Assembly (NCBI GenBank): GCA_009103225.1
Contig: RHPI01001559.1
Coordinates: forward strand, 209,744 to 273,743
DNA: 64,000 bases
Direction of reading: 5' to 3'
Source of the DNA: Chlorokybus atmophyticus
Lineage: Eukaryota > Streptophyta > Chlorokybophyceae > Chlorokybales > Chlorokybaceae
Below, one piece after another: positions 32,478 through 43,088 of this stretch. A program made the position numbers and the translations under genes. Position 1 is the stretch's first letter. Each line of letters starts with the position of its first letter. The notes beneath the pieces are model-generated. The model saw only the letters and a program-made list of their open reading frames with translations, searched no databases and was not told where the DNA came from.

Positions 32478-34708
32478 AGTACCAAACAGACGGCCCGAGC
32501 TTCATAACATGCACCACGTGTTTGCATTCCATGCATTTGCAAACACCAGTGCCAATCATCGTTGCATAACCCTGCATAATAGAATCTCATCACCTTGTGT
32601 GGGAATTATCACGAAGCAAGGTGAGTCGCTTGACGGGATGCGCAAGTTGCCATGCTACAGCTTTATCTCATGACACCGGACTGCGCATAAGCAACAGTCA
32701 ACACCAAGTGATGTGCTTGCTGGCGAACAAGTCATCGAGTTGCTGTGGGGAGAACTCCTTAGTGAAGTGATCGTCTGAACAGCGAACAAACACCCGATCA
32801 ACCTGTTTTTCCAACTCGCTGTCGCCAGGTCACAGCCAGAAATCCACGCAGCAGCAGACGATATGTGAGCCAAGCTCCACATTGGGCCCCAGAGCAGCAA
32901 CCAACACTTCATCATCGTTCGATCTGGTTGTATCCCAACCAAAAACGGTTTCAATGCTTTCATCGGCATTTGCACGGGTGTTGAGCAAGCATGCTATCTT
33001 GCCGTCTCTGCACCGCACAACTTGCACCACAACATCAGCATGGTCAGCAAGGTCAAGTGGCCTTCTCAGCAGCAGGCGGCAGTCTTCAAGAGACATGGCC
33101 AGCAAGTGTAGCTGCACAGAAGATAGGCAAACACTAGTGAGTTTCACATGTCTTGCGCCCAACATGGATGCTGTTTTTCTTCTCTTGCCTTACCTGCTCT
33201 GCGTTATTGCAGTGAACAGCTTGACCCACCCATACAGTGATGGTGAACAGGTAGTCCTCTAATACAGGTTGACGGTTGCTTATGGGAGCCAGGCCTGCGC
33301 TGTGACATTGTGCATACAACCGCTGGTATCCAGTGCCAATCTGCTCATGCACCTGAGAGAGGCACACTCTGGTCAGTTTAATCTCACAAAGGTCATGTTA
33401 AGACACTCAAAACCATGCATGCTGCTACCATTGCTGGACAATTAGTGTGCACAGTGCATATTGGCAGTTGACTCCTGAAGGCAACTGTACTGCTGAAAGG
33501 TGGTAGCCATTTGCACGCATTGCACCCACACATGTGTTCCAGGTCAACTTGTTCAACGCACGTGCTGCACACAACTGCAACATAACAGTCAACACACACA
33601 GAGTCAAGCCCCGTCAAGTTCCTAATGGGTGTTGGCTGCTATGCTGCGGTTGTGTGGAATCCTTGCGTGGAGTTATGCTGGAGCACGTGCAGGCACGCAT
33701 GCATACAGGACCGGTTGCATGCAACTGTACGTCCATAAGCATGCACAACCAACCTGATGTTGCACGTGCGATGTCATGGCTAAGAACCGCTTACATGACC
33801 TGCATGCTACTCAGCTAAGTAGCACTTATACATGGCATGAAGGGCATCCTGCAATATCCCACATTGCGTAACCTCTGAATCATGAGCCAAACGACGCCAT
33901 GCCAAGCATTCGGACTTTGCTTCTCACTCTCACAACAGGGTGACTGGAGTGTTAAGCTAGTCAAAGCCAACACATTGGTCAACAAACCTTGCGCAGCCAC
34001 AAAGTAGTGTTGCAGGCAGAGACTCTTCCACAGCGCCTGCTGCGCCGCCCGCCGCCAAGCGCGGCAGACACAGGCGCACCTCGCCAGCTCGCGTCCGCCC
34101 AGCCGAGAACACCTCATCAACCAGCAGCTCGCTGGCCAGGACGTCCATGGCGGCGCCACCGCCGCCGCCGCCGCTGTCACATCAGCAAGCAGCAGCAGCA
34201 GCATGCAGACACACCAAGTGCTAAGCTTAGGTAAGAGTGATAGCGCTTGGTTCAGCCGCATGCTGGCGGCGGCGGCATGCAGTGTACGTGCTTCAGTAGT
34301 TGTGGCGCTGCTGGAAAATGCTAAAAGTTAAGGTCTATGCAAGGCGCGCAAGCTCTGTTCAGGTCAAGGTACTGCTAGTAGCAAGCAGCCTGTGGGACTG
34401 CAGCTGGGCAGCGGCTGCCTTCAAGCTTCTTGACTGCTGCACTGCCAATGAATGCGTGCCTGCGTGTAATTCAAGTAAGAGTCATTGATGGCATGCAAGC
34501 TGCTGCTCTTGCTAGCTGCACAAGCACCAACCAGCACCGTGACTGCAGCCACTGGTTGGCGCAGCAACGGATGCTTATTGCCTCCTTTCACAAGCAACGT
34601 GACTCACCGGGAGGCTCCCCAAGCGAGCAACATGGTGTCTGTGTGATTTGGCACACGATAGTAAGCAGCGAAGAGGCACCAAGAACCTGCCTTGGGTGAC
34701 TGCGCTTT
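32478..34708. repeat. Segmental duplication, right copy (F3 region)
   Basis: This is the partner of 3285-5462 in the same orientation. Relative to that copy it has a 2-bp and a 3-bp deletion in the F-box exon, small insertions in the 3' flank, and extra sequence at about 34348-34405 (AGCTCTGTTCAGGTCAAGG onward) that is absent on the left. Confidence 0.85.
32698..34148 (-). pseudogene. F3: F-box family gene, frameshifted duplicate of F2
   Basis: The exons are 34148-33988, 33352-33194 and 33111-32698. Exon 1 begins MDVLASELLVDEVFS, then loses two bases of a GAGAG run (F2 has them), which shifts the frame before the Cys-rich F-box core. A 3-bp deletion removes one Gln later. Exon 2 is open (VHEQIGTGYQRLYAQ to CNNAEQ). 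Exon 3 is open until TGA after CVDFWL. Beyond it the family sequence resumes (PGDSELEKQVDRVFV... to HITWC) and ends in TGT-TGA at 32698. The copy is non-functional in the F-box part unless the 2-bp difference is an error. Confidence 0.85.
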
Positions 34709-35238
34709 TCTCGTTTTGGCACAACAGAACCAGACGTCATGTTGCAGTGCTCATTCCCGACGAACAACATGTACATTCATTTGAGCTCAGTGCTTGCACA
34801 AGCTTGCAGCAAAAGCAAACAAGGGTACACAGCCAGGTTAGAGTGTTCCTATCTTTGCGCAAACATAGAGCAGGATGCCTGCGCACACAGAAACTGCGCT
34901 GGATCCCCCTGCTCAGCAGACTGCAGTAAAGCACTCACTCAGCATGTGAGTCACAGGCAGTGGATAAGCCAGCATTGACAGCAGACTACCTACAGCATTC
35001 ACGGTGTACAGTGTCGTGACAGCGTTGCATCAACCGCAAGACTGTCCAACTACAATCGGTAAGCAGCAAGCGCTAAGGCGCACCCACCCACATGTGCCAT
35101 GGCCACATTGCTTGGTAAAGTAACAAGTGCGATTGCCAATGTTACTGCACAGGAAATTACTGAGCAACGACACTTGGCACTCAGGTTGGCGTTTTCCATT
35201 GGCACACCCGCGGCGGCGGCAGCGACGCTGCTGTTGCA
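34709..35238. other. Intergenic and probable 5' region of F4
   Basis: No gene is seen. The last 30 bases before the F4 ATG are GC-rich (GCGGCGGCGGCAGCGACGC), as at other family members. The rest of this leader does not match the class A or class B upstream regions. Confidence 0.45.
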
Positions 35239-35406
35239 ATGAAGTTCCTAGCCAGCGATTTGTTGGAGGAGGTGTTCGCAAGGCTTAGCGGGCGCGACCT
35301 TGCGCGCTGCGCGTTTGTGTGCCGCGCCTGGCGACGGGCTGCGCAGGCAGATGGGCTCTGGAGAATTCTATGCTTGGACCACTACCCTGCGGCTGTCGAG
35401 GTAGGA

Positions 35407-35480
35407 TTGATGCTGCATGCTCCTCATCCATAAGTTATATACCCTTATAAAACTTATGGTTGAGGAGCATGCAGCATCAA
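35407..35480. repeat. 30-bp foldback in intron 1 of F4
   Basis: 35407-35436 and 35451-35480 are inverted repeats of 30 bp with one mismatch and a 14-base loop. The left arm begins TTGATGCTGCATGCTCCTCA. It starts seven bases after the exon 1 end, so the hairpin could affect splicing. Confidence 0.9.
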
Positions 35481-35520
35481 GAATGGTAGATCTCGCATAC
35501 ACATTTTGTTGCAAGTCTTG

Positions 35521-35601
35521 GAGGCGCCCCACGTGTACGCTCACACACCCAACACAACTCCTTCAAAAATCGTGGGTGTGTGTGTACACGTGGGGGGCCT
35601 C
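35521..35601. repeat. Second foldback in intron 1 of F4
   Basis: GAGGCGCCCCACGTGTAC at 35521-35538 pairs with 35584-35601 with one mismatch. An inner CTCACACACCC/GGGTGTGTGTG pair extends the stem. The arms contain CACGTG, a G-box palindrome. Confidence 0.85.
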
Positions 35602-36626
35602 TAACTCCTCAACAGGTTCAGGCGTTCCAAAAACATGAGCGTTGGCAGGCTGATTGTGCTCTGGCTTGCTGCGTGTTCACAAGTTATGCAGACAGAGCCA
35701 TGCATGCACACCACGTGCGCAGTGTGACTGTGTGCGAGGTGCTTGCATAGGCTGACATACCAACAACTTCTTGTCCACAGTTAACCAAGGCTACGGAGTT
35801 AGACTGAACGTGCATGAGCCGTGTGCAGCAAGCAGTACAACATGTACATATAGAAGATACAGAAGCAAATTATCACAGAATAAAAGTGTGGATTAGTAGT
35901 TGCTACACTACGAGAAATTGAACACGACGTTCACCAAATGCAGCTTGTGCTCCAGGTGCACGACATGATGGGTACATCGTACCGTTGTTTGTTTGCACAA
36001 CACCAGCACACACGACTGCTACCTGTACCACATCGTCAACGCGATTATCGACCAGAGCTTTACTTGTACATCCTTTATTTCTGGTTGGGTGAAGATGTGT
36101 ACTGGGGCTTAACCGAACAGGTGAGCAAAAGCACTGAAGACTGCACTAGTTGGACACATGTTACGACTCAGTCAAGTTGAACATGTGTTGTGCTGTCAGT
36201 ATGCTTGGCAGCCAGGGGCCACGGTAGACAAAGAGTTTGATTGTAAACTGTAGCTGGAGACACCGCACGAGTTCGGCGATCGCCGAAGTATCGGTTCAAG
36301 TCATATGTAAGCGGGACGGCAAGATGGCGTGCTTGTTAGACACGGGCGCGCGTCACGTTGTTGGCCGCGAGTGCGTGTGGGGAGACGGCACATGGCTTGA
36401 TTGGGACTTGTTTATAGCGGTGGTAAACGGGCCACACCTGCAGGTCGGGAACAACAGCACCGCGTCTTGCAATGTTGAGTTTCATCTGGCTTCGGGTCTT
36501 GAAGATGAATGCGAACGCGAGTTGTGTCGAGTGGATGTGTCCGTTGGGAATGACGAAAGCGATACCTTGTCTTCACCGGACCTTGATCGGTCTTTCTTGG
36601 GCAGCGAGGACATTGTATGGTACTGA

Positions 36627-37416
36627 GCAAGCATAGTAGTATGCAGCACGACAGTGCGCTTGCAGTGCAGCAATCAGCAGTTTCGTGGCTGTGTCACGTG
36701 TAGCATTGCTCAAGCGGCTCGTCGAGTCGAGCCACTGCAACACTAGCTGCCTTCGCAGCTCAGGGCATTCAGGGTGCAGCGAGACGTAGGTCGGTTTGCT
36801 GCTGAGAACAAGAACTGATTGTCTAACACGTGACATGCTATTCAGCTACTGCACGCACACACATGCTCACACAGCCAAATCCTCAGCTGCTACCTCGCCC
36901 CGTCAGCCTGAGTGCTGAGTCAGGTAACAACCAACTGCCTGCACGGTGCTTTGTATAGTTAACACATAGTATTGTGTTAAACCTTGTGTACTTCACTCTG
37001 CACCGTATACATGACAAAACCAAGCGAGTTGTCGTGTCAGTCTGGATTGAACTGGTGCCAGTGATTAGCGTTGCAACTCGTGGCCATACCACCTGCCATT
37101 GCTCTATCATGGTCGACACGAAGCTCTTCGTACGCGACAAGATGCAATGTTGACTTGTTTTCATCGCAGCGCAGTCACGGTGTTCCTTGGTTGCTGTCTT
37201 GACACAACATCGGTCATGATCAGTAGCAAGGCATGGGCTTCATGGAACTCATCCAATGTCCAATGATTCACATGCATAACCCAATCACACGTGCAAACCT
37301 CATCGTCTGCTTATGGAAACAGTCACATCTTAAGGTGACTCACCTTGTGACGTCACGCAAGACAACATGCCATGTAGGCTACAGTTTGCTTGGTAGCAAC
37401 ACCATGCAAGCTTGTG
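36627..37416. other. Intergenic between F4 and F5 (tail to tail)
   Basis: I see no gene. Parts (for example 36700-36830 and 36930-37110) resemble 48480-48830 downstream of F8, which supports a shared duplication history of the 3' flanks. Confidence 0.45.
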
Positions 37417-38782
37417 TCACGACAAAACTATTTTTGAGTAACAGTCACTCCAGGTGATGAGTTTGGTGGCCAACAGACGATCAAGCTGGGCTGGGTCCAA
37501 CTCATACTCGCTGTCATTGTCCGTAACGCGAACACGAACTCGATCGACCTGTTTTACCAAGTCGCCTTTACTATTCAGCCGAATGATGTCCGCCACACAG
37601 CAGATGAATGTATCCTCAAACTCCACACCAGGCCCTTGGGCAGTGACCACCAGTTGGCCCTCATACCTTGCTACGAATTCATTACCCCATACGGTCTCGA
37701 GCCAGTTATCAAACGCATTGGTGTTCAACAAGCACGCCATCTCTTCGCCGCACAACTTGCACCAGCACACTGACATGACCAGCGAGGTCGCTCGGCTGTT
37801 TCAGCGACAGGCGGCAATCTTCATCAAAGTACAACCAGGACAGGTCATGTAGCTGCCAAACAGAAGACAGACAGAATACCTGCTCAATGTGGCACGTCTT
37901 GCAACCAGAAAGAGCGATTGTTCGACAGAGTCCGAAGGCTTCCCATGGCTTACCTCTTCTGCAGTCGTCCAGTAAACAGCTTTGCCCTGCACCACAGTAA
38001 TGGTGTACGTGTATGCATCAACTTGAAGCTCAGGGTCACGGTAGCCCCTGGGGCGCCAGGCCCGCTTCTTCAGATTGTGCATACAACCGCTGGTAAGCAA
38101 TGCTTATCTTCTTGCGCACCTGCGAGAGCCACACTATTCAAGTTGGTCAAGTTGTCTGAAGAAGAGTTGATGTTGAGAACTATGCTGTTGAATTCGCTCA
38201 GCAAGTTGTGCACAGCGCACGTTGACAGTTGGACGCCGAAAGCAAGTGGTGCAAGCATACTGCTAACAGGGCGCTAGCCGCTTTGCACGCACACATACAT
38301 GCTCGCAAACATGAGTCCGGCACGCACACATGCTCATACCAACAGCAGTGCGTGTGGCACACGCACTGCTGATGGTGTGAGCGCGCAAACGCATGTGTGT
38401 GCGCTCGCGGTTGGCCTCATTAGCCTCCCGGAGTGCGACACAACACCTCACCTTGCCAACAATGTTCAACATACAGCCCACACATATGCGCGCACACAAA
38501 CAGAGCCAAGCTTCGTCCTGGAATGAATGTTATGTTGCGGTGTGAAGCAGCTTGCGCGGAGAGAGCTGACATGAAGCACGCGCAAACTCGCATGCACACA
38601 ACCGCCGATCAAATGCTGCTGCCATACAGCGCAGTAGTAGGCAACCCATCAGTCATCACACACCTCCTCGGCTGCAGGGTAGCGCTCCAGGCTGAGTCTT
38701 TTCCAGAGCGTTTCCTGCTGCGTCGCCCGCCTACCCAAGGGAACACCTCGTCACTGAGCAGCTCGCTAGGCAGGAGGTCCAT
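37417..38782 (-). pseudogene. F5: F-box family gene with most of the F-box deleted
   Basis: Exon 1 (38782-38664) begins MDLLPSELLSDEVFPWVGGR but then jumps to the LWK..C region. About 50 bp covering the ARCACVCRAWR core is missing, apparently deleted between GGCGG-like repeats, and the frame is shifted. Exon 2 (38119-37954) has one extra base in a G run near GCGCCCCAGGGG. Exon 3 (37852-37417) lacks 8 bp (AAGATGGC) after CGAAGAGATGGC, so the frame moves before ACLLNTNA. The terminal TGT-TGA is altered and the frame runs on to a TGA at 37417. F8 is the closest intact relative (LHDLSW / LHNLDW). Clearly non-functional. Confidence 0.85.
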
Positions 38783-39445
38783 GGCGCCGCCGCCGCCGCC
38801 GCCGCCGCCGACGTAGCAGCAGAAGCATGCATATGCATGCAGACACACACCAACTAGCTGGTAAGCTTAGCTGAAAAGAGTGGACTACAACTGGCCTGCT
38901 GTAGGCTGCAGAATGGTGCTTGGTTCAGCGGCACACCGCAGCGGCGGAATGCAGTGCATGTGCTTCAAAGGTGGTGGCGCTGCTGGAGAACGCTCCAAGA
39001 CCTGAGCTCCGTATAAGGCGTACGCACTGTTCACAAGTCAAGCTACTAGCAGGGAGCGTAGTGGCACTGCTGGGCAGCAGCTTAGCTTCTTTGCTGCTGC
39101 ATCGCCGCTTGAAACGCGTGCCTGCATGCTTGCAGCCAGCTGACTGCAGAAGAATTGGGCAGCAGCGCAGGTTATAGGCTACAGGCTAACGCTGCTCAGG
39201 CTTGCCAAGCGCAGTGGATAAAGCCATTGCGCTTGCGCCCTCCTTTACCAGCTCCTCAAGCTCTTGGCAGTTGACAAAACAGTGCTCGGCGACCCTATAT
39301 CAGCCTCTGCTCTACCAGGCCGCCTGCTTGCACTTGTGTACGTGCCAGCATGCATGCAAGCTCTCGCAAGCTATCAAGAGCATGCTTATGTTTCTCAGTG
39401 CTGCTGTTGTCACAGCAGTCGTCGTCGGCGGCGGCGGTGGCAGCC
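38783..39445. promoter_or_regulatory. Shared divergent upstream region of F5 and F6
   Basis: F5 (minus) and F6 (plus) start 663 bp apart, head to head. The F5 side (38783-39010) has the class A sequence: GGC repeats, GGTTCAGCGGC, and GCAGTGCATGTGCTTC. The F6 side (about 39225-39445) has the class B sequence: CATTGCGCTTGCGCCCTCCT and CTCAAGCTCTTG. A bidirectional promoter is inferred from layout only. Confidence 0.45.
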
Positions 39446-41055
39446 ATGGACCCCCCTGGGCGGCGAGCTGCTGTTTGCGGAGGTCTTCTTTCGGTTGGGT
39501 GGGCGCGACCTGGCCCGTTGCGCCTGCGTCTGCCGCGCCTGGCGGAGGGCGGCGCAGCAGGAGACACTCTGGAAGACACTCTGCTTGGAGCAATTCCCTG
39601 TGGCTGAGGAGGTGCGTGTTGACAACTCAGTGACTTCCTGGAAAAAGCGTTCAGTAATACTACAGCAATCAGTCTTGATTGATTGACTGATTGCTTTGTC
39701 GTGGGCGGTTGGCTTGTCGTGCTTCTGCTTCAGGGTCACAGTCCAACATGTGAGGTATAATTGCATGACTGGCTCACACGCTGCTGAGATTAGGTGCCAT
39801 AAGCCACATTTTACTTAGCTCAAGCTTATATAGCACGTAGTCAGGTGAGCTGTTCTGCACCATGACATCACACGTGCAGGTGTCACAACGGTTGTGTGCA
39901 TGCTTGTTGACGTGCATGTACACTTACACAACTGGGCTTGTATGCATGTTTGCGTGCGTGTGCCACATCAACCTATTCCACGCCAGTGCTCCCCCAACCT
40001 TATCAAGACCTCATCCATGACTTGATCAGGCTTACTCAGTAACCAGGCTGGCTATGTTACTCTTAAGGCTTACTCAGTGACCAGACTGGCTATGTTGTTG
40101 TATGCATACGCGTGTCCACGCATGCATAAGCACCTGCATGTGAGCATGCCTGCGTGCGAGCGTGTGCCCACTTAGAGCGTGTGTGCGCGCGCAAACGGCT
40201 AACACCCTACAAAACAACTTGTTTGCAGTATTGTGCCTTCAGCATTCAAGTGTCAACTGTCAACTCCAGCTTAATTCACACTCAACCTGCACTATGCACA
40301 ATATGTCAAGGAACTCGAGCAGCGTGTCTGTAAACGTCTTGTTGTAACTCTTCTTGGACTATACTTAACCACCTCAGAGTGTGCCCCTCTGAGATGACGA
40401 GGAGATCAGCACTGGTTACCAGCGGCTGTATGCGCAATTTCAGACCGTGCGCCTGGCGCCCATAGGCAACTGTGAACCTGAGTTAGAGGACTACCTGTTC
40501 ACCATCACTTTGGTGGTGGATGAAGTTGTTTACTGGGATGCTGCAGAACAGGTAAGCTACGAGGAGAAGCAACCACCATTCAAGTTGAGCGCATGATTTG
40601 TCAAACTGAACATGATGTTGTGCCTGTCTTCTGTTATGCAGCTACACTTACTGGACGTGTCCTTCGAAGACTCCTGCCTCTCGTTGAAAGGCCCGTATGA
40701 CCCGTATGAGCTCGTCGACCACGTCGACGTTGTGGTTCAAGTTGTGCGGCGTGAAGATGGCAAGATGGCATGCTTGTGTGATACCAATGCAACTTGTGAC
40801 CGACACAAACTTGATAACTGGGATGTGATTGAGATGGACGACGGTGACGTGACGGTCACAGCTGTGGGACCCGACGTGGGATTTGGATCAACGGCCGCCT
40901 ACTGCTTAGTGGATTTCTATCTGTCACCTGGCGCAAAAGCGTTGGAAAAACAGCTTGATCGGGTGATTGTTCACTTCTCGGACAACGACTCTGATGAGTT
41001 CTCCCCACAGCAAGTCATCAACTTGTTGGCCAGTAACCTCATCACCTGGTGTTGA
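39446..41055 (+). pseudogene. F6: F-box family gene with one-base insertion in exon 1
   Basis: Exon 1 (39446-39611) has ATGGACCCCCCTGGG. The run of six C is one longer than needed: one frame gives the ATG and the next gives LGGELLFAEVFFRLGG and ARCACVCRAWRRAAQ. Exon 2 (about 40394-40551) lacks the usual CAG|GTGCATGAG acceptor and reads CTGAGATGACGAG instead, so its junction is doubtful. The rest is open (TGYQRLYAQFQTVRLAP to WDAAEQ). Exon 3 (40642-41055) is fully intact and ends LASNLITWC-TGA. The homopolymer indel could be a sequencing error, but the acceptor change would still have to be explained. Class B leader; head-to-head with F5. Confidence 0.8.
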
Positions 41056-41738
41056 CTATCGCCCCAAGCTTATATGATCGTTACACAGCAACCTGTAGCC
41101 ACGCAACACTGAGTGAAGGCAAGTCACTTGCAACGTGACATTGTTTCACAAGATGAGGTTGTACACTGCGATTGGATTATGCACCAGCACCAGATGCGAT
41201 TGATGCTGGTGTTGGAACATGCATGGTGCGCGGACACAGGCTGCATGCCAAGAAGCATAGGCGTTCACTTGCTGTTTACCGGAGATGACTTGCTGCAGCA
41301 CTTGTGTACGCCGTGGCTGTGCTGCGCTGGCAGAAGGTCGACATCACTGTGTGTCATGTAAGAATTGACTGACATGCTGTACAGAATATGCACGTGATGT
41401 ATGCAACATGCACGACACATGCATGGACACTTAACCACACTCACCTCTATCACGACCATAGGCACAGATGTGTGCCTTGTGTCTCACTTGGCAGTTACTT
41501 GTATTGTCAACCCTCGTAACTTACTGAGAACATCTCCCAAAGATTCTCACTAGGTAATACTGCGTCTGCACATTGCAGAACTCCTTGTACACGCTTGCCA
41601 GACCAACTATGTCGACCGACCGTGCAAGCTGAGTACAACAGCCATCACATGCGCTTATTCGTGCATACGCATCATGTATACAATGATGTGTATACGCGAG
41701 GTGCTGGCAGGTACTCCTTTTGCATGCCTTGCCTTTGC

Positions 41739-41787
41739 CTTCAGGGCAAACCTGTTGCCCAGGCTTGACAACAGGTTTGCCCTGAAG
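41739..41787. repeat. Perfect 19-bp inverted repeat
   Basis: CTTCAGGGCAAACCTGTTG at 41739-41757 is exactly complementary to 41769-41787, with an 11-base loop. The corresponding place in the F7-F8 spacer lacks it. Confidence 0.9.
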
Positions 41788-42635
41788 ATGCACTCAGCCA
41801 TGCAACTTGTGCAATGGCACGGAGCTGGTGCATCGCCTTTGCTGGCCATGGCAACTTTATTGCTGCGCCTGAAGCATAAACAAGTTATGTGACTGTAGAC
41901 TGCTCACACGATAATTGGATGACGGAAACTTGTTTACATTTCCGGTGGCTGGGACTCACAGGCTGTGAGTAAGTGCTGAACAGCAGGGGGATTCTAATGC
42001 ATCACATGTACGCGCAGGCGAAGAGTACTCTGATACATACACATGTACACAAGGTCCACTTGTCCCTCACCGCATAGTCACAATATGCAACAGTGCAGCA
42101 CCAACGGTGACAATTTGTGACACTGTTGCACACGTCTGCACTGCATGACTGCGTGTGCAGTGCACACGCAGTCGGTGGTTACCACTGGTGGATGTCGTGT
42201 TGCTGCTTGGAACGGAGAGAAAGGTTGAAACGCTTTGCTTGCATGGCACAACAGCAACGCTTGCTTGTTGTCATAAGGCTACTACTAGCTAGTAGTCTGG
42301 CTAGTAGCTGCCACTTTCGCATGCAGAGAAGGCAGTACATAGGGATCGGTTAAAGAGTTTCTATGACTTGCAAGAACAATAGACCACGATGTTTGCTGCT
42401 CCAAGCCATCGTTCAAGACATAATGGCGGCATTCGTCAGATCCAGCTACCAAGGGATGCTTGCGTAAGCTTGTGCAAGCATTCAGCTCAACTGGATTCAG
42501 CACATGAGCAACCCAACGCTGTGGCGCACAACTTGTGCGGACTGTTGGGAATAAGGTTGCAGTGAGTCAACGCTTGCAATGTGCGCCTCCGCTACTAACG
42601 TGTGCCTGGTCGCACGGAACACAACAGCACACTCA

Positions 42636-42690
42636 GGAGTGGTATGCGCTTATAGTCAAAGCAGTTTTGACTATAAGTGCATACCACTCC
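42636..42690. repeat. 25-bp foldback upstream of F7
   Basis: 42636-42660 (GGAGTGGTATGCGCTTATAG onward) and 42666-42690 are inverted repeats with a single mismatch and a 5-base loop. RNA from either strand would form a long hairpin. Confidence 0.9.
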
Positions 42691-42865
42691 GCAAGCTTTC
42701 ATGTTGCGCTGCTGTTTTGTGGTAGTGCCATCTTACTGAGCTTACTGGGATACGCACGCAGGCACTCGTTGAAAGAGGCAGTGCAGCAGCGACGAATTTG
42801 CTGCCCAGCTGCAGTGCTGCATTAGGCTAGTAGCTTGACCTGAACAGTGCGTACGCGCCTTACAT

Positions 42866-43088
42866 GGACCTCAGCTCTCAAAGAATCTTCCAGCAGCCAC
42901 CACTGTTGTTGAAGCACATACATGCACTGCATGCCGCCGCCGCCGGCGTGCCGCTGAACCAAGCTATGCGCTATCACTCTTACCAGCTAAGCTTAGCACT
43001 TGCTGTGTCTGCATGCTGAGTCAATGCATGCTTCCTCTGCTTGCTGATGTGGCTGCCAGGCGGCGGCGGTGGTGGCGGTGGCGCCGCC
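42866..43088 (+). promoter_or_regulatory. Upstream region of F7, class A
   Basis: It matches the upstream regions of F2, F3, F5 and F10: GGACCTCAGCTC, ACATACATGCACTGCATGCC, GCCGCCGCCGGCGTGCCGCT, GAACCAAGC, CTTACCAGCTAAGCTTAGCA, then GGC repeats ending at the ATG. Confidence 0.45.

Larger units (their letters stand above)
35239..36626 (+). pseudogene. F4: F-box family gene, DIVWY subtype, broken exon 3
   Basis: Exon 1 (35239-35400) encodes an intact F-box (MKFLASDLLEEVFARLSG, then ARCAFVCRAWRRAAQ) and ends GAG|GTAGGA. Exon 2 (35956-36120) is open (VHDMMGTSYRCLFAQ to WGLTEQ). Exon 3 (36200-36626) contains TAG where F9 has TGG (Trp before LETP). It then loses two bases near GGCGATCGCC, after which AEVSVQVICKRDGKMACLLD continues in another frame. 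It ends DIVWY-TGA. F9 is the closest relative. Intron 1 holds two strong foldbacks directly after the donor. The gene may yield only a truncated F-box protein. Confidence 0.8.
41056..42865. other. Intergenic between F6 and F7, with two foldbacks
   Basis: No gene is recognised. Segment 41540-41740 resembles 45045-45245 downstream of F7 (TAATACTGCGTCTG, then TACACGCTTGCCAG), so it belongs to the tandem duplication unit. Perfect or near-perfect inverted repeats are listed separately. Confidence 0.5.
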
